Source: an uncultured Acetobacter sp. (GTDB lineage Bacteria > Pseudomonadota > Alphaproteobacteria > Acetobacterales > Acetobacteraceae). From it: a stretch of DNA of 12,288 nucleotides. The DNA is taken from contig NZ_CALLXM010000184.1 of NCBI RefSeq assembly GCF_937875265.1, forward strand, positions 1 to 12,288, read 5' to 3'. Shown one piece after another: positions 1 through 9,300 of the stretch; within the stretch, counting starts at the first letter, position 1; each line of letters begins with the position of its first letter. The translations under genes were made by a program, and so were the position numbers. Under the pieces are notes generated by a model that worked only from the letters and a program-made list of their open reading frames with translations, made no database searches and was not told the origin of the DNA.

Positions 1-1292
1 CCGCAAATCAGCACCCGTGCGGGTTTTCCGTCTGATTGCGCCTTGAGGCCTTCAAGTGCTTTGACCAGCGTCGGGCCAACCTGCGCTTTGCCTGCTGAGG
101 CCTCGACAATGGCCTCGACCGGCAGAGCCAGATGCTGCGCGGGTTCGCTGATAGCCCACAGCGTGGTGGCGTAAGGCAGAACAGGGTTCAGAAAGCCCGT
201 GGCATCCTTGGTCTGCTTCATGCCGACTAGCAGATGCAGGGGCTCATCCCCCCATTTCTGCAATTCCTGTGCCAGCGCATGGCCCGCACCGGGGTTATGC
301 CCGCCATCCAGCCACAGTTCCCACCCCTCAGGCAGGCTTTCAGCCAGTTTACCGTGCAGGCGCTGCATACGGGCAGGCCATGAGACCTTGCCCACACCCT
401 GCCAGCCCGCGTCCGGCACATTCAGGCCAGAGGCACGCAGAGCCGCCACGGCCAGACCCGCGTTTTCCATCTGCCACGGCCCGACCAGAGCAGGTGCGGG
501 CAGAGTAAGAGTGCCTTGTGAATCGGTAAAAATCAGGCTGCCTTCCGGCGCGGACACACCGGCGGCTTCTGCCGAAACAATCTGCCAGGCCTCACCACGG
601 GAGGCGAGCGGCGCGCCCACCCTGCGGGCCTCCGCTTCCAGCACATGCCGGACGGCATCAGGCTGCTTACCGGTCACGGCAGGCACACCGGGTTTGAAAA
701 TACCAGCTTTTTCCGCAGCAATTGCGTCCAGAGTGTTCCCCAGAAACGCTTCATGATCCATGGACACAGAGGTGACAATGCACGCTGCCGGGTGCTTCAG
801 CACATTAGTAGCATCACACCGCCCGCCCAGACCGACCTCAATAATGGCCAGTTCCGCCGGATGGCGGGAGAACAGCAGGAACCCTACCGCCGTCAGCACC
901 TCGAACACGGTGATGGGCGCACCAGCGTTAATCTGCTCAATTTCTTCCAGTGCCGAGACCAGCTCGGCCTCACTCACCAGTTGACCGGCAATACGGAACC
1001 GCTCTGTGAGGTCCACCAGATGCGGGGATGTCATGACATGCACGCGCCAGCCTGCGGCCTCACCAATGGCGCGCAGTGTGGCGCAGGTGCTGCCTTTGCC
1101 GTTGGTGCCCGCCACATGGATAACGGGCGGCAATTTTTCTTCAGGGTGGCCCAGCTTGGCCAACAGGGTTTCAAGCCGCCCGAGCGAGAGATCAATCAGA
1201 GCCGGGTAAAGCCTGTTCAGCCGCTCCAGTACTTCACCGGTGCGGCCGGAAAACTCAGTCGTCGGCAGAGCGACGCGAGAAGGCGATGTCAC
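1..1292 (-). CDS. folC: Bifunctional dihydrofolate synthase / folylpolyglutamate synthase, 3' end cut by window edge
   Basis: FolC is a cytosolic ATP-dependent ligase that joins glutamate to dihydropteroate (making dihydrofolate) and then extends the glutamate tail of reduced folates. The frame is open from about 1303 down to base 1. From a GTG at 1290-1292 it gives about 430 residues. Visible family motifs are the P-loop GTNGKGS (residues 62-68), the PALIDLSLGR segment before it, TSPHLVDLTERF, SMDHEAFLGNT with the EKAGIFKPG stretch after it, and LDGGHNPGAGH in the C-terminal ligase domain. The last residues in view are RVLICG; in the family this is usually followed by a short SLYLxGE-like end, so perhaps 15-20 residues lie outside the window. 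There is no ATG upstream in this frame. The GTG sits 11 bp after the accD stop without a strong ribosome binding site, so the start is less certain than the gene. The tight spacing implies co-transcription with accD. Confidence 0.93.
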   Translation of the reverse strand, partial: MTSPSRVALPTTEFSGRTGEVLERLNRLYPALIDLSLGRLETLLAKLGHPEEKLPPVIHVAGTNGKGSTCATLRAIGEAAGWRVHVMTSPHLVDLTERFRIAGQLVSEAELVSALEEIEQINAGAPITVFEVLTAVGFLLFSRHPAELAIIEVGLGGRCDATNVLKHPAACIVTSVSMDHEAFLGNTLDAIAAEKAGIFKPGVPAVTGKQPDAVRHVLEAEARRVGAPLASRGEAWQIVSAEAAGVSAPEGSLIFTDSQGTLTLPAPALVGPWQMENAGLAVAALRASGLNVPDAGWQGVGKVSWPARMQRLHGKLAESLPEGWELWLDGGHNPGAGHALAQELQKWGDEPLHLLVGMKQTKDATGFLNPVLPYATTLWAISEPAQHLALPVEAIVEASAGKAQVGPTLVKALEGLKAQSDGKPARVLIC

Positions 1293-1303
1293 GCGCCAAA
1301 CGC

Positions 1304-2230
1304 TCAGGCAGCAGGAGCCGCAGGGGCAGCATCTGGCTCAGCAGCGGGTGGAGCAACCACGTCTTTCTCACCCTCAGGCACTACGGGTGTGCGCATCAGC
1401 AGGCCAATAATACGGGCCAGCGTTTCCCGCATGTCCTTACGCTTGACCACCATGTCCAGCATGCCGTGGTCCAGCAGATATTCAGAGCGCTGGAACCCTT
1501 CGGGCAGCTTTTCACGCACGGTATCTTCAATAACGCGCGGCCCGGCAAAGCCGATCAGGGCGTTGGGTTCAGCAATCTGCACATCACCCAGCATGGCGAA
1601 GGAGGCCGTGACCCCGCCTGTGGTCGGGTTGGTCAGCACCACAATATAAGGCAGGCCAGCCTCTTTCAGCATCTGCACACCAATAGTGGTGCGCGGCATC
1701 TGCATCAGGCTGATGGCACCCTCCTGCATACGGGCGCCACCGGAGGCCGTGAAAATGATCAGAGGGGACTTCTGCAACACAGCCAGACGGGCGGCGGCCA
1801 CAAAGCGTTCCCCAAAGGCTGCGCCCATGGTGCCCGCCATAAATTCAAACGCCATGACAGCTACAACACTGGGATGCCCACCAATGGTGCCGTGCGCCAC
1901 AACCAGGGATTCATCCAGATGGCTTTTGGCGCGGGCGTCTCTCAGGCGGTCGGTATATTTTTTCTGGTCACGGAAGCCCAGCGGGTCAATTGGCGCAGGC
2001 GGCAGTTCGATCCGGGTGCATTCCCCGTTATCAAACGTCCAGGCCAGACGGTCGGCTACCGGAGCTTTCATGTGGTGCCCGCAATGGGGGCACACATTCA
2101 TGCCGCGATGCAGTTCCTTGGTCAGAATCATCTGACTACAGGAGTCACAGTTGGTCCACAGATTATCCGGCACATCACGACGCAGAAGGCCGCGAATTTT
2201 GGGACGGACGTATTCGGTGATCCAGCTCAT
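1304..2230 (-). CDS. accD: Acetyl-CoA carboxylase carboxyltransferase subunit beta
   Basis: AccD pairs with AccA to form the carboxyltransferase that moves CO2 from carboxybiotin on AccB to acetyl-CoA, giving malonyl-CoA, the committed step of fatty acid synthesis. The 308-residue product is normal for the family. An N-terminal four-cysteine zinc ribbon is intact (C28, C31, C47, C50 in CDSC...CPHC). The crotonase-like carboxyltransferase fold follows, with signature stretches such as ASGGARMQEGAISLMQM, TNPTTGGVTASFAMLGD and GFAGPRVIEDT. The C-terminus is a short Ala/Pro/Glu/Asp-rich tail, typical of a disordered end. The ATG is preceded by an AGGGTT-type Shine-Dalgarno sequence. It is followed closely by folC, a common alphaproteobacterial accD-folC pair. 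Upstream is a 130-bp gap holding a promoter candidate and hairpins, so accD may have its own control rather than depend only on read-through from trxA. Confidence 0.97.
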   Translation of the reverse strand: MSWITEYVRPKIRGLLRRDVPDNLWTNCDSCSQMILTKELHRGMNVCPHCGHHMKAPVADRLAWTFDNGECTRIELPPAPIDPLGFRDQKKYTDRLRDARAKSHLDESLVVAHGTIGGHPSVVAVMAFEFMAGTMGAAFGERFVAAARLAVLQKSPLIIFTASGGARMQEGAISLMQMPRTTIGVQMLKEAGLPYIVVLTNPTTGGVTASFAMLGDVQIAEPNALIGFAGPRVIEDTVREKLPEGFQRSEYLLDHGMLDMVVKRKDMRETLARIIGLLMRTPVVPEGEKDVVAPPAAEPDAAPAAPAA

Positions 2231-2256
2231 TTTGAACCCTGCAACTGCGATAAATC

Positions 2257-2298
2257 AAAAAAGGGAGCGTAGCCCTATTGCAGCGTGCCTTACGCTGC
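2257..2298 (-). terminator. Hairpins plus T6 between trxA and accD (terminator or accD leader attenuator)
   Basis: Read on the minus strand there is a perfect 7-bp stem, GCAGCGT (2292-2298) with ACGCTGC (2280-2286) around a 5-nt loop. It is followed by a short AGGG/CCCT stem (2273-2276 with 2262-2265) that runs straight into six Ts (minus strand; 2257-2262). The loop of the second stem contains TACGCT, which can pair with AGCGTA in the first stem, so alternative folds are possible. This resembles an intrinsic terminator of moderate strength. Because a promoter candidate lies just upstream of it, it could act as an attenuator of accD instead of simply ending the trxA transcript. The stems are visible; the function is inference. 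Confidence 0.45.
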
Positions 2299-2317
2299 TT
2301 GCGCCGTCCTGCCAAGC

Positions 2318-2345
2318 ATTATGGCCCGGCAGAACGGTGCCTCAA
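2318..2345 (-). promoter_or_regulatory. Candidate sigma70-type promoter for accD-folC
   Basis: On the minus strand TTGAGG (2340-2345, 4 of 6 to TTGACA) and CATAAT (2318-2323, 5 of 6 to TATAAT) are separated by 16 bp. Transcription would begin near 2311, giving a leader of about 80 nt before the accD ATG that contains the hairpins and T6 run. It sits just downstream of the trxA stop, as expected for an internal promoter. Matching is by eye only. Confidence 0.4.
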
Positions 2346-2360
2346 ACCAGAAGAGGCGGC

Positions 2361-2687
2361 TTACAGCGCGCCTTCAACCCAGGCTTTAAGCTGGCTTTTG
2401 GGCAGTGCGCCAACCTTGGTATCCAGCACCTGACCATCACGCATCAGCAGCAGCGTCGGGATGCTGCGCACGCCATAGGTGTTGGGGGAGACGGGGTTAT
2501 CATCAATATTGATCTTGGCCACCGTCAGCTTACCGGCAAGATCCTTGCTCAGTTCTTCCAGGGCCGGGCCGATCATCTTGCACGGGCCGCACCATTCTGC
2601 CCAGAAATCAACCAGCACCAGACCAGAGGCCTTGAGCACATCGGCGTCAAAGCTGGAATCTGTAACAGCAAGCGTGTGTTCACTCAT
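2361..2687 (-). CDS. trxA: Thioredoxin 1
   Basis: TrxA is a small cytosolic dithiol oxidoreductase, reduced by thioredoxin reductase, that donates electrons to ribonucleotide reductase and other enzymes. The product has the standard length (108 residues) and one thioredoxin fold. The active site WCGPC is complete with C33 and C36, the buried Asp is D27 in VDFWAEWC, the cis-proline is P77 in RSIPTLLLM, and the usual GALPKSQL region near the end is present. No signal peptide is visible, so it is cytoplasmic. The ATG is preceded by an AGAAAGAGAAG purine stretch as ribosome binding site. It lies 78 bp after addA; that gap has a 5-bp stem (2710-2714 with 2721-2725) but no T run. trxA directly behind addA is a familiar alphaproteobacterial arrangement. 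Confidence 0.98.
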   Translation of the reverse strand: MSEHTLAVTDSSFDADVLKASGLVLVDFWAEWCGPCKMIGPALEELSKDLAGKLTVAKINIDDNPVSPNTYGVRSIPTLLLMRDGQVLDTKVGALPKSQLKAWVEGAL

Positions 2688-2765
2688 GGGTCTTCTCTTT
2701 CTTGTTGGTGGACGGTTCCTCGTCCGCAGCGTGTGCCTCTACACTTAAGGGGCCAGCGCATCCGG

Positions 2766-5700
2766 TCAAGATGCGGTGTATGTGCCACCACCCGGTGCAT
2801 GGGCATCCAGCAGGGCATCGGGCAGCACATCCGCACGCGGGCCCTCCGTCCAGACCAGCACGCAGCGTATTGTTCTGTCAGGATACAACCCCTGCAACAA
2901 AGCGCGATACGCCGCCATCTGGCGCAAATACAACACGGGCGTAGCCTCTACTTTGCGCGGCGTGTGCCGGCCTGTTTTGAAGTCACACACCAGCACTTTA
3001 TCCGGCAACACAAACATGCGGTCCACCTGCCCGACAATTACCTGCCTGCCCGCCACACCGGCCAGACGCTGCTCCGCCCGGGCCTGTGGTGAGAACAACG
3101 GCGCCAGATCAGGCAGCGCCAGCACGGCAAGCACCTGCTCCGCAAGTGTCGCGGCCTCATCAGGCGTCAGACCGCTGGCAGGCCGGGCCAGCCAGCTATG
3201 AGCCATGTCGGCCTGCTGTTCCGGCGGATAGGCTGGCAGATACTGCAACAGAGCATGAACCAGTGTGCCGCGCCGGAATGCGGCCTCCCGCGCAGCAGCG
3301 GGCGTGACTGTTGCCACATCCAGCGGGGAGCGCACCGGGGGCAATGGCCCCAACATGGCATCATCCGGGCGGCTGGGGGCCAATGGCCGGGCCAGCGGTG
3401 CGTCCTGCACGGGCGGCACGCCCTTCCATGCCGGGGCATGCCCCATCCAGACCGGCAGCGCTGCCGTGGACGCTGCTGCAAGCGGTGGCTGGCCGGAAGA
3501 CGGGCCTTTCTGATCCTGTGGGTGCACACGTGGCTGGGGCTTTTCTTCCAGCACCAGCATGTCACCTGTCCAGCCGCCGGAATCCCAGTCCTGCGGCACG
3601 GCCCCCACAGCCTCAAACCCCTTGCGGCAGCGTTCGTACCAGCTTTCCGGCGGCACAACGCGCCCCGGTTTCCAGCCACACACCACCAGACGTTCAGCAG
3701 CGCGCGTCAGCGCCACATAAAGCAGGCGGTTATATTCCTCGATGGCACTGGCCTGCATGGCGGCCCGCAGCTTTTGCGTCACACTCACAGCCAGCGCCCC
3801 GCGCGGCACATAAAGGGGCACATCCAGACCAGTTGGCTCGTCCCTGACCCAGAACAGCCGATCTTCAAACCGGGGTGTGCCGACCGTATCGGGCAGAATG
3901 ACCAGACGGGCCTGCAACCCCTTGGCTCCGTGCGCCGTCATGACGCGCACAGCATCGCCCCCGGCTTCGGCCTCGCGCTTTACGGTTTCCTCTGAATTGC
4001 GCAGCCAGTGCAGAAAACCCTGCAAGGACGGCGGATGCATGTCCTGATACCGCAGGGCTGCGGAAAGTAGTTCATCAATCGATTCGGCAGCCTCCGGCCC
4101 CAGACGGGCCAGCAACCGCGCCCGGCCGCCAGCCCCCCCCAGCGCCTCGGACAACAGTTCATGCGGGGTCAGATAATCCACCCGGCGGAACAGACCATCC
4201 AGCATCTGCCAAGCCAGTGCCCAGTCAGGCCGTTCAGCATGATGCTCGCGCAAGGAGGACCAGAGCGGCTCCGCTTTATGGCGCCCGGTCGCCAGCGCCA
4301 TCAGGCTGTCATCTGACAGGCCACCCAGAGGAGACGTCAGCACGCAGGCCAGCGTCAGATCATCCTGCGGCAGCAGCAACGCACCACACAACGCCATCAG
4401 ATCCTGCACAGCGAGTTGATCAGCCAGCCCCGTGCGCACCAGAGTTGCGACCGGGACATTTTCCGTTTTCAGGGCACGGATCAACGCTGTGACAAACGAG
4501 GACCGACGCGGCACCAGCACCAGCACATCCCCTGCGGTCAGCGGTGCCGCGCCCTCTTCCGGCAGTGTGCTAAGTTGAAGCGCAATAAAGCGCGCCAGTG
4601 CGTCCGCCAGTTTCTGTTGCGGATTCTGGCGGGTTGTGTTCGCCGTAGGTGGCTCCCACGGGCTGAGGGCGTCTTCTTCATCCATCTGCGCTTCAGCCAG
4701 AGGCCACAGCTCCACACGCCCTCCCTCACCCGGTCGGGCTGTCAGGTGTTGTATGGCCCGTCCGTCCTCTTCCGCTACGCCGCGCGCAGCATCCGGTTCG
4801 GAAAAAACAGCATCCACCAAAGCGAGAACCGGAGCCGTTGAGCGGAAGGACACCGTCAGATCCGGCTCCTGCCACGGCAGCGAGGCAAAGGCTGCACGGT
4901 TTTTGAATTCCCGACGCCATGTGCGGAAAGAATCCGGATCGGCCCCCTGAAAACCGTAGATGGACTGTTTATAATCCCCCACCGCAAAAACGGTGCGCGG
5001 TCCCTGTTCCTGCGTATGGGTTCCTTCCCCGGCAAAGAACTCTGCCGTCAGGTCTCCTGCAATACGCCACTGCTCGCGCGAGGTATCCTGCACTTCATCC
5101 AGCAGCAGATGGTCAATCCCGCCATCCAGCTTATACAGCACCCATGCGGCGCCAGGTTGTTGCAAAAGCCCGAGAGTGCGACGAATAAGATCATCATACT
5201 CCACCAGACCGCGCTGACTTTTGCGCGTGTCATACAGGGCGGCAACCGGGGCCGCTGTTTTCAGTAAGGCCAGACCAAGCCGTGCCAGCCGTCTGGCACG
5301 CAAGGCTTCTTCCACTTCCAGAATCCGCGCGGCTTCCCGCTCAAGCGCTGTGGCAAGATCCGTGTAATCATTCGCAAGTTTGGTTGTAATCAAACCACGT
5401 TTGCGAGGCTTCCCATCTTTGGTGAGCAACGCATTGCGCCACACATCCCACTGCGCGGCCCGCTCTGCTGGGGGTAAAGCCAACCAGTCCAGCAGGCGAT
5501 ACGCCGTCGCCTTGACCGTTTCCGTACCTTTATTCACCAGAGTGGGAATGTGCGTGCGCAGACGGTCCTCACCAGAAAACGCTGTACAGGCAACTTCAAT
5601 CTGTGCGGCATCACTCCCGTTCAGCGCGCCCTGCGGCAACCCAAGCACACGGCAGAGAAGTGTTGGCAAAATAGCCGGTGTTTTGAGAACACGCTCCCGA

Positions 5701-6368
5701 ATAGCTTCCGCCCGTGAATCGTGCCGAAGTGCGCCAACCAGACTGACAAAATCCCCCAACCCAATCTGCCCGGCCAGCGGCGCGATGCGGTTTGTCGGGC
5801 TATTTCCCAGAACCGTTTCCACACAGCCCTGCAAGGCGAGTGAGGCATCGGTTTCTTCCATGACGGTAAAATGCGGGTTCATGGCCGCTTCCAGCGGGAA
5901 GCGCCGCAATAGCGACTGGCAGAAGGCGTGAATGGTGCCAATCCGCATCCCGCCTGGCAGATCCAGCACCTCTGCAAACAAGGCTCGTGCACGGCGGCGC
6001 GTTTCTACAGTGCACGGCACAGACAAAGACCGAAGTTCTGCATCCAGCCTGTCATCCGGCAACGTGACCCAGCGGCCAAGGCGTGTCTGGAGCCGGATCG
6101 CCATTTCCGCAGCTGCGGCCTTGGTGAATGTCAGACACAAAATCCGGGAGGGCGGGCTGCCCGAAATAACATCTCCGCCTGCGGGATTTGGACGTGGCAG
6201 CATCAGCCGGAGCAGCCGATCAATCAGCAGTTTGGTTTTCCCGCTGCCTGCTGAAGCAGACACAAAGACCGATGCTGTCGGGTCAGACGCCAGAGCCTGC
6301 TGATGATTTGCTTGCTCAATAGCTTCAGAAAATTCAGGAACCTGCATCACAGTTTGACGGGTGCTCAT
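2766..6368 (-). CDS. addA: Double-strand break repair helicase-nuclease AddA
   Basis: AddA is the ATP-driven 3'-5' helicase and nuclease subunit of AddAB, the RecBCD-type complex that resects DNA ends and loads RecA at recombination hotspots. The 1200-residue product shows UvrD/RecB (SF1A) motifs in order: Walker A ASAGSGKT (38-45), TFTKAAAAEM (about 80-90), TIHAFCQSLLRRFP, VEYDDLI, Walker B LLLDEVQDTS (D424, E425), VFAVGDYKQSIYGFQGA, TAHGAKGLQA (about 807-817) and LLYVALTRAAERL (about 880). The C-terminal RecB-type PD-(D/E)XK nuclease is intact: GTLVHALLQYLP, then D1116 in QVDRMF and D1129/K1131 in CDFKTG, followed by QMAAYR. A proline-rich, low-conservation linker (roughly residues 950-1020) separates helicase and nuclease parts. 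The start is fixed by the ATGA overlap with the addB stop, implying coupled translation and balanced subunit amounts. Confidence 0.97.
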   Translation of the reverse strand: MSTRQTVMQVPEFSEAIEQANHQQALASDPTASVFVSASAGSGKTKLLIDRLLRLMLPRPNPAGGDVISGSPPSRILCLTFTKAAAAEMAIRLQTRLGRWVTLPDDRLDAELRSLSVPCTVETRRRARALFAEVLDLPGGMRIGTIHAFCQSLLRRFPLEAAMNPHFTVMEETDASLALQGCVETVLGNSPTNRIAPLAGQIGLGDFVSLVGALRHDSRAEAIRERVLKTPAILPTLLCRVLGLPQGALNGSDAAQIEVACTAFSGEDRLRTHIPTLVNKGTETVKATAYRLLDWLALPPAERAAQWDVWRNALLTKDGKPRKRGLITTKLANDYTDLATALEREAARILEVEEALRARRLARLGLALLKTAAPVAALYDTRKSQRGLVEYDDLIRRTLGLLQQPGAAWVLYKLDGGIDHLLLDEVQDTSREQWRIAGDLTAEFFAGEGTHTQEQGPRTVFAVGDYKQSIYGFQGADPDSFRTWRREFKNRAAFASLPWQEPDLTVSFRSTAPVLALVDAVFSEPDAARGVAEEDGRAIQHLTARPGEGGRVELWPLAEAQMDEEDALSPWEPPTANTTRQNPQQKLADALARFIALQLSTLPEEGAAPLTAGDVLVLVPRRSSFVTALIRALKTENVPVATLVRTGLADQLAVQDLMALCGALLLPQDDLTLACVLTSPLGGLSDDSLMALATGRHKAEPLWSSLREHHAERPDWALAWQMLDGLFRRVDYLTPHELLSEALGGAGGRARLLARLGPEAAESIDELLSAALRYQDMHPPSLQGFLHWLRNSEETVKREAEAGGDAVRVMTAHGAKGLQARLVILPDTVGTPRFEDRLFWVRDEPTGLDVPLYVPRGALAVSVTQKLRAAMQASAIEEYNRLLYVALTRAAERLVVCGWKPGRVVPPESWYERCRKGFEAVGAVPQDWDSGGWTGDMLVLEEKPQPRVHPQDQKGPSSGQPPLAAASTAALPVWMGHAPAWKGVPPVQDAPLARPLAPSRPDDAMLGPLPPVRSPLDVATVTPAAAREAAFRRGTLVHALLQYLPAYPPEQQADMAHSWLARPASGLTPDEAATLAEQVLAVLALPDLAPLFSPQARAEQRLAGVAGRQVIVGQVDRMFVLPDKVLVCDFKTGRHTPRKVEATPVLYLRQMAAYRALLQGLYPDRTIRCVLVWTEGPRADVLPDALLDAHAPGGGTYTAS

Positions 6369-9300
6369 GCCTCATCCTCCACCCGAGCCGTGTTCCATTC
6401 CGGCACACGGGCCAGACGCGCATAATCAGCAAAGCGCGGTTCCCGACCGGGGTGCGGATGCGACAGATAAGGTTGTTCCGGGTTGTCATACGCACACACA
6501 CGCTCCCGCAGGCGGTCCCATGTCTGCTCCGCCAGAGCGGTAAGAGAGGCATCAGCGTCCGGTTTCACTACCACTTCCTCACCGGGATCAGCGCCACCTG
6601 TCAGCCGCCAGTACACCAGCCCGGCAATGTCCGTCGTAGCGGGCAGGCCGGAAAAGCCGCCCCGCAAAATCATCGCGGCTTCCAGCGGAAGCTGCGGGCT
6701 CCAGCCTGAGCGGACATCCCGCACGGAAGGCAGCGTGCCGGTTTTATAATCCCGCACAATCACGCGGCCCTCAGCATCATAATCAATCCGATCCGCCCGC
6801 CCAACCAACCGAAACAGTCCGTGTGGAGCGTCCAGAATATCGACTCGCCCGCGAGATTCCGTGCGGATAGCCTCAGGCGTTCCCGTCTCCTCACGCAGTG
6901 CCGATTCCGCCTGCGCCACCCAGGAGGCTATGCGCATCAGGCGCGGCTCCCACCATGCCCGCAAAGCCGGACGCAGGGAGCGCGCCAGCAAGGCTTTACG
7001 GAACGCCGCCTGTAATCCGGCCTCTGCCTGCGGCGGCCATGTCGTGCCGTGGGCATGGAACCAGTCTTCCAGCGCATCATGCACAATCATCCCGTAATCC
7101 GAGGCATCTGCCGCCTCTTCCAGCTCGGGCAAAGGCCTGAGCCGCAAAACGTGACGCGCATAAATGGCGTAGGGATCACGCATCCATGTCTCGATTTCCG
7201 TGACACTTAGCCGGCGCGGGCGCAGCGCCACCGGCGGCATGGGCCGGGGGGGAGCAACAGGGCGCGCGGGGCCATCCGGCCGGTCCAGCACCTGCAACCA
7301 TCCAAGGGCCGGGTGCGATGGCACAGCCATGCCTCGCCCGGACAAAAATGCATCCAGCCGGGAAATCCAGCGTGCGGGTACCACAGGTGCACCATCCCGC
7401 CGACGCGGGCAGGACAGCACGACCTCCCCTGCCGCAGCCGCACAGGCAAAAAAGTCATGCGCCGCCTGCCCCACAGCCTGTTCTGGTGAAGGCAGGCCAA
7501 CACGCTGGCGCATGGGGCGGCTCATCCACGGCCCGGCATCGGCTGCGGGGGGCCAGATGTTTTCAGCAAGGCCACCCAGAACAACCACATCTGCCGTTTG
7601 CAGCCGCGCTTCAAACAACCCCCAGATCAACACACGCGGATGCAGGGCAGCATGCTCCACCCCACGCCGCACAGCCACGCGTTCTTCCGCCAGCACAGCA
7701 CTCAGTAATCCATCCAGCACGGCAGGCGGCTGCGGCGGCAAAACGTCTGACGCCATCATCAGCTCAGTCAGTCGGCCAGCAAGAAGGTTACCTTCCTCTC
7801 CACTCCAGAGCCGTTTTGCTGCGTCCTCATCTTCAGTTTTCACAAGGCGCTCTACAGCCTGAATCAAGGCCGACAGCAAATCCGGCACCGGTTCTCTATG
7901 GCTGAAATCCGGTACGTCCCTCTCTGGTCCTGTCTGAGCGTCAGAAGGCGCTTCCTCTGCGGAGTCATACACCTCCGGAGTTGGGTCATTTTTGACCGCA
8001 TCCTCTCCGGCACTGGTGGCCAATCCGTCCCAATGCAGAATTGGTTCCAGACAAAAGGCCAGACGCTCCATAAACGCTTCCAGCGGTTCCGGTCCGTAAG
8101 GGCGGTCTGCCTGCGCGCCCCCTTCTGCACGGGCAGACGCGCGCTCATCTTTTGCCTGATCCGCCAGAGCGGCTGTAACAGCCGCCCGCAACGCGACAAA
8201 CCCGGGGGGCGGCGCAGGGCCACGCAGCACGACCCGCTCCAGCAGACGAGCCGAGGCACGACATACCCCCATAGAAAGCCCACAGGCCACCAAAGGATAT
8301 TTGAGAACAGAAAGGACAGAGACGGGTGAGAACCTATTCTCGATCATCTGCGCCACAAGCCGCAGCAGCACGGCACCGGGCGTACCGATAAGAGACGCTC
8401 CGGCGCTATCATCTGCCAGCACACCCCAGCGGGCCAGTTCCGTTGCAACGCGCGCGGCCAGTGCGCGATCTGGCGTAATAAGAGCGACCCGCTTTCCCGG
8501 AGTTTCCACGACATTCCGCAAAATCATGGAAATAGCGACGGCTTCTTCCTGCTGGTCCGCAGCGTCCAGCCGGGAAACATGAGCGAGATCAACCGCGCCA
8601 GCCTCAGCCCAGTTTTCCAGAGCCGACGCTGGAAGAAGAGCACGAGAGAGAACACGGGCCCGTTCCGGAGATCCCCCTTTATCATCCCAAAGTTCGACAT
8701 CTGCCCGCACCACGTCCAGTGATGCCAGAAGGTGGCTAAGCCCGGCCTGAGGGTGACTATCAGGCAACTGCACGAAGGTCTCTTCCCCCATTTCCAGATC
8801 CAGCCCCGGCAGAATGACACGCCCGCCTGCACACGCCATAACAGCCCGCAAGGCTTCCGCTGTAGCGGGCATGATATTGGTAAAGCCTGCGGCCCAGACA
8901 GGTGTTTTATCACCTTTTTCAGCCTGGTCGCGCCATAGGCGCGCCTGCGCCCGAAGCAGCATGACCTGCCGCGCCACCGGATTCATCACCTGCTGGCTGG
9001 CTAGCCATTCCGGCCATGCGCGCGTTACAATTTCCAGAAATTTCAGAATAACCTGCCAATGTTCTGCAAAGTTTTCCTGAACGGCTTCTGGCAGGCGTGC
9101 CGCCAGATCGACATCCGCCCATTCAGCTTCATCCATCAGATCCGCAAGGGCTTTGGCCAGAGGCCACGCCTGATCCAACGTAGGCCGGGTGCCAAACGCA
9201 CCTTCGGCCTGCAAAACAAGCCGCGTGAGCACGGCAAGGCGCGTCATCCCCGCAACAGCAGGAGGCAGATCAAACCCGGCTGTGCCACCCAGATCGGAAG

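Noticed and set aside
645..1649. 334-residue plus-strand reading frame opposite folC and accD
   Set aside because: It is antisense to two genes with clear family motifs, its composition is typical of a GC-rich shadow frame, and it shows no recognisable domain.
1286..2272. 328-residue plus-strand reading frame spanning all of accD
   Set aside because: The minus strand encodes an intact AccD with zinc ribbon and carboxyltransferase motifs; the antisense frame is His/Gln-rich with no family features.
2151..3092. 313-residue plus-strand frame over trxA and the addA 3' end
   Set aside because: Shadow of trxA and addA; no motif, no ribosome binding site that stands out.
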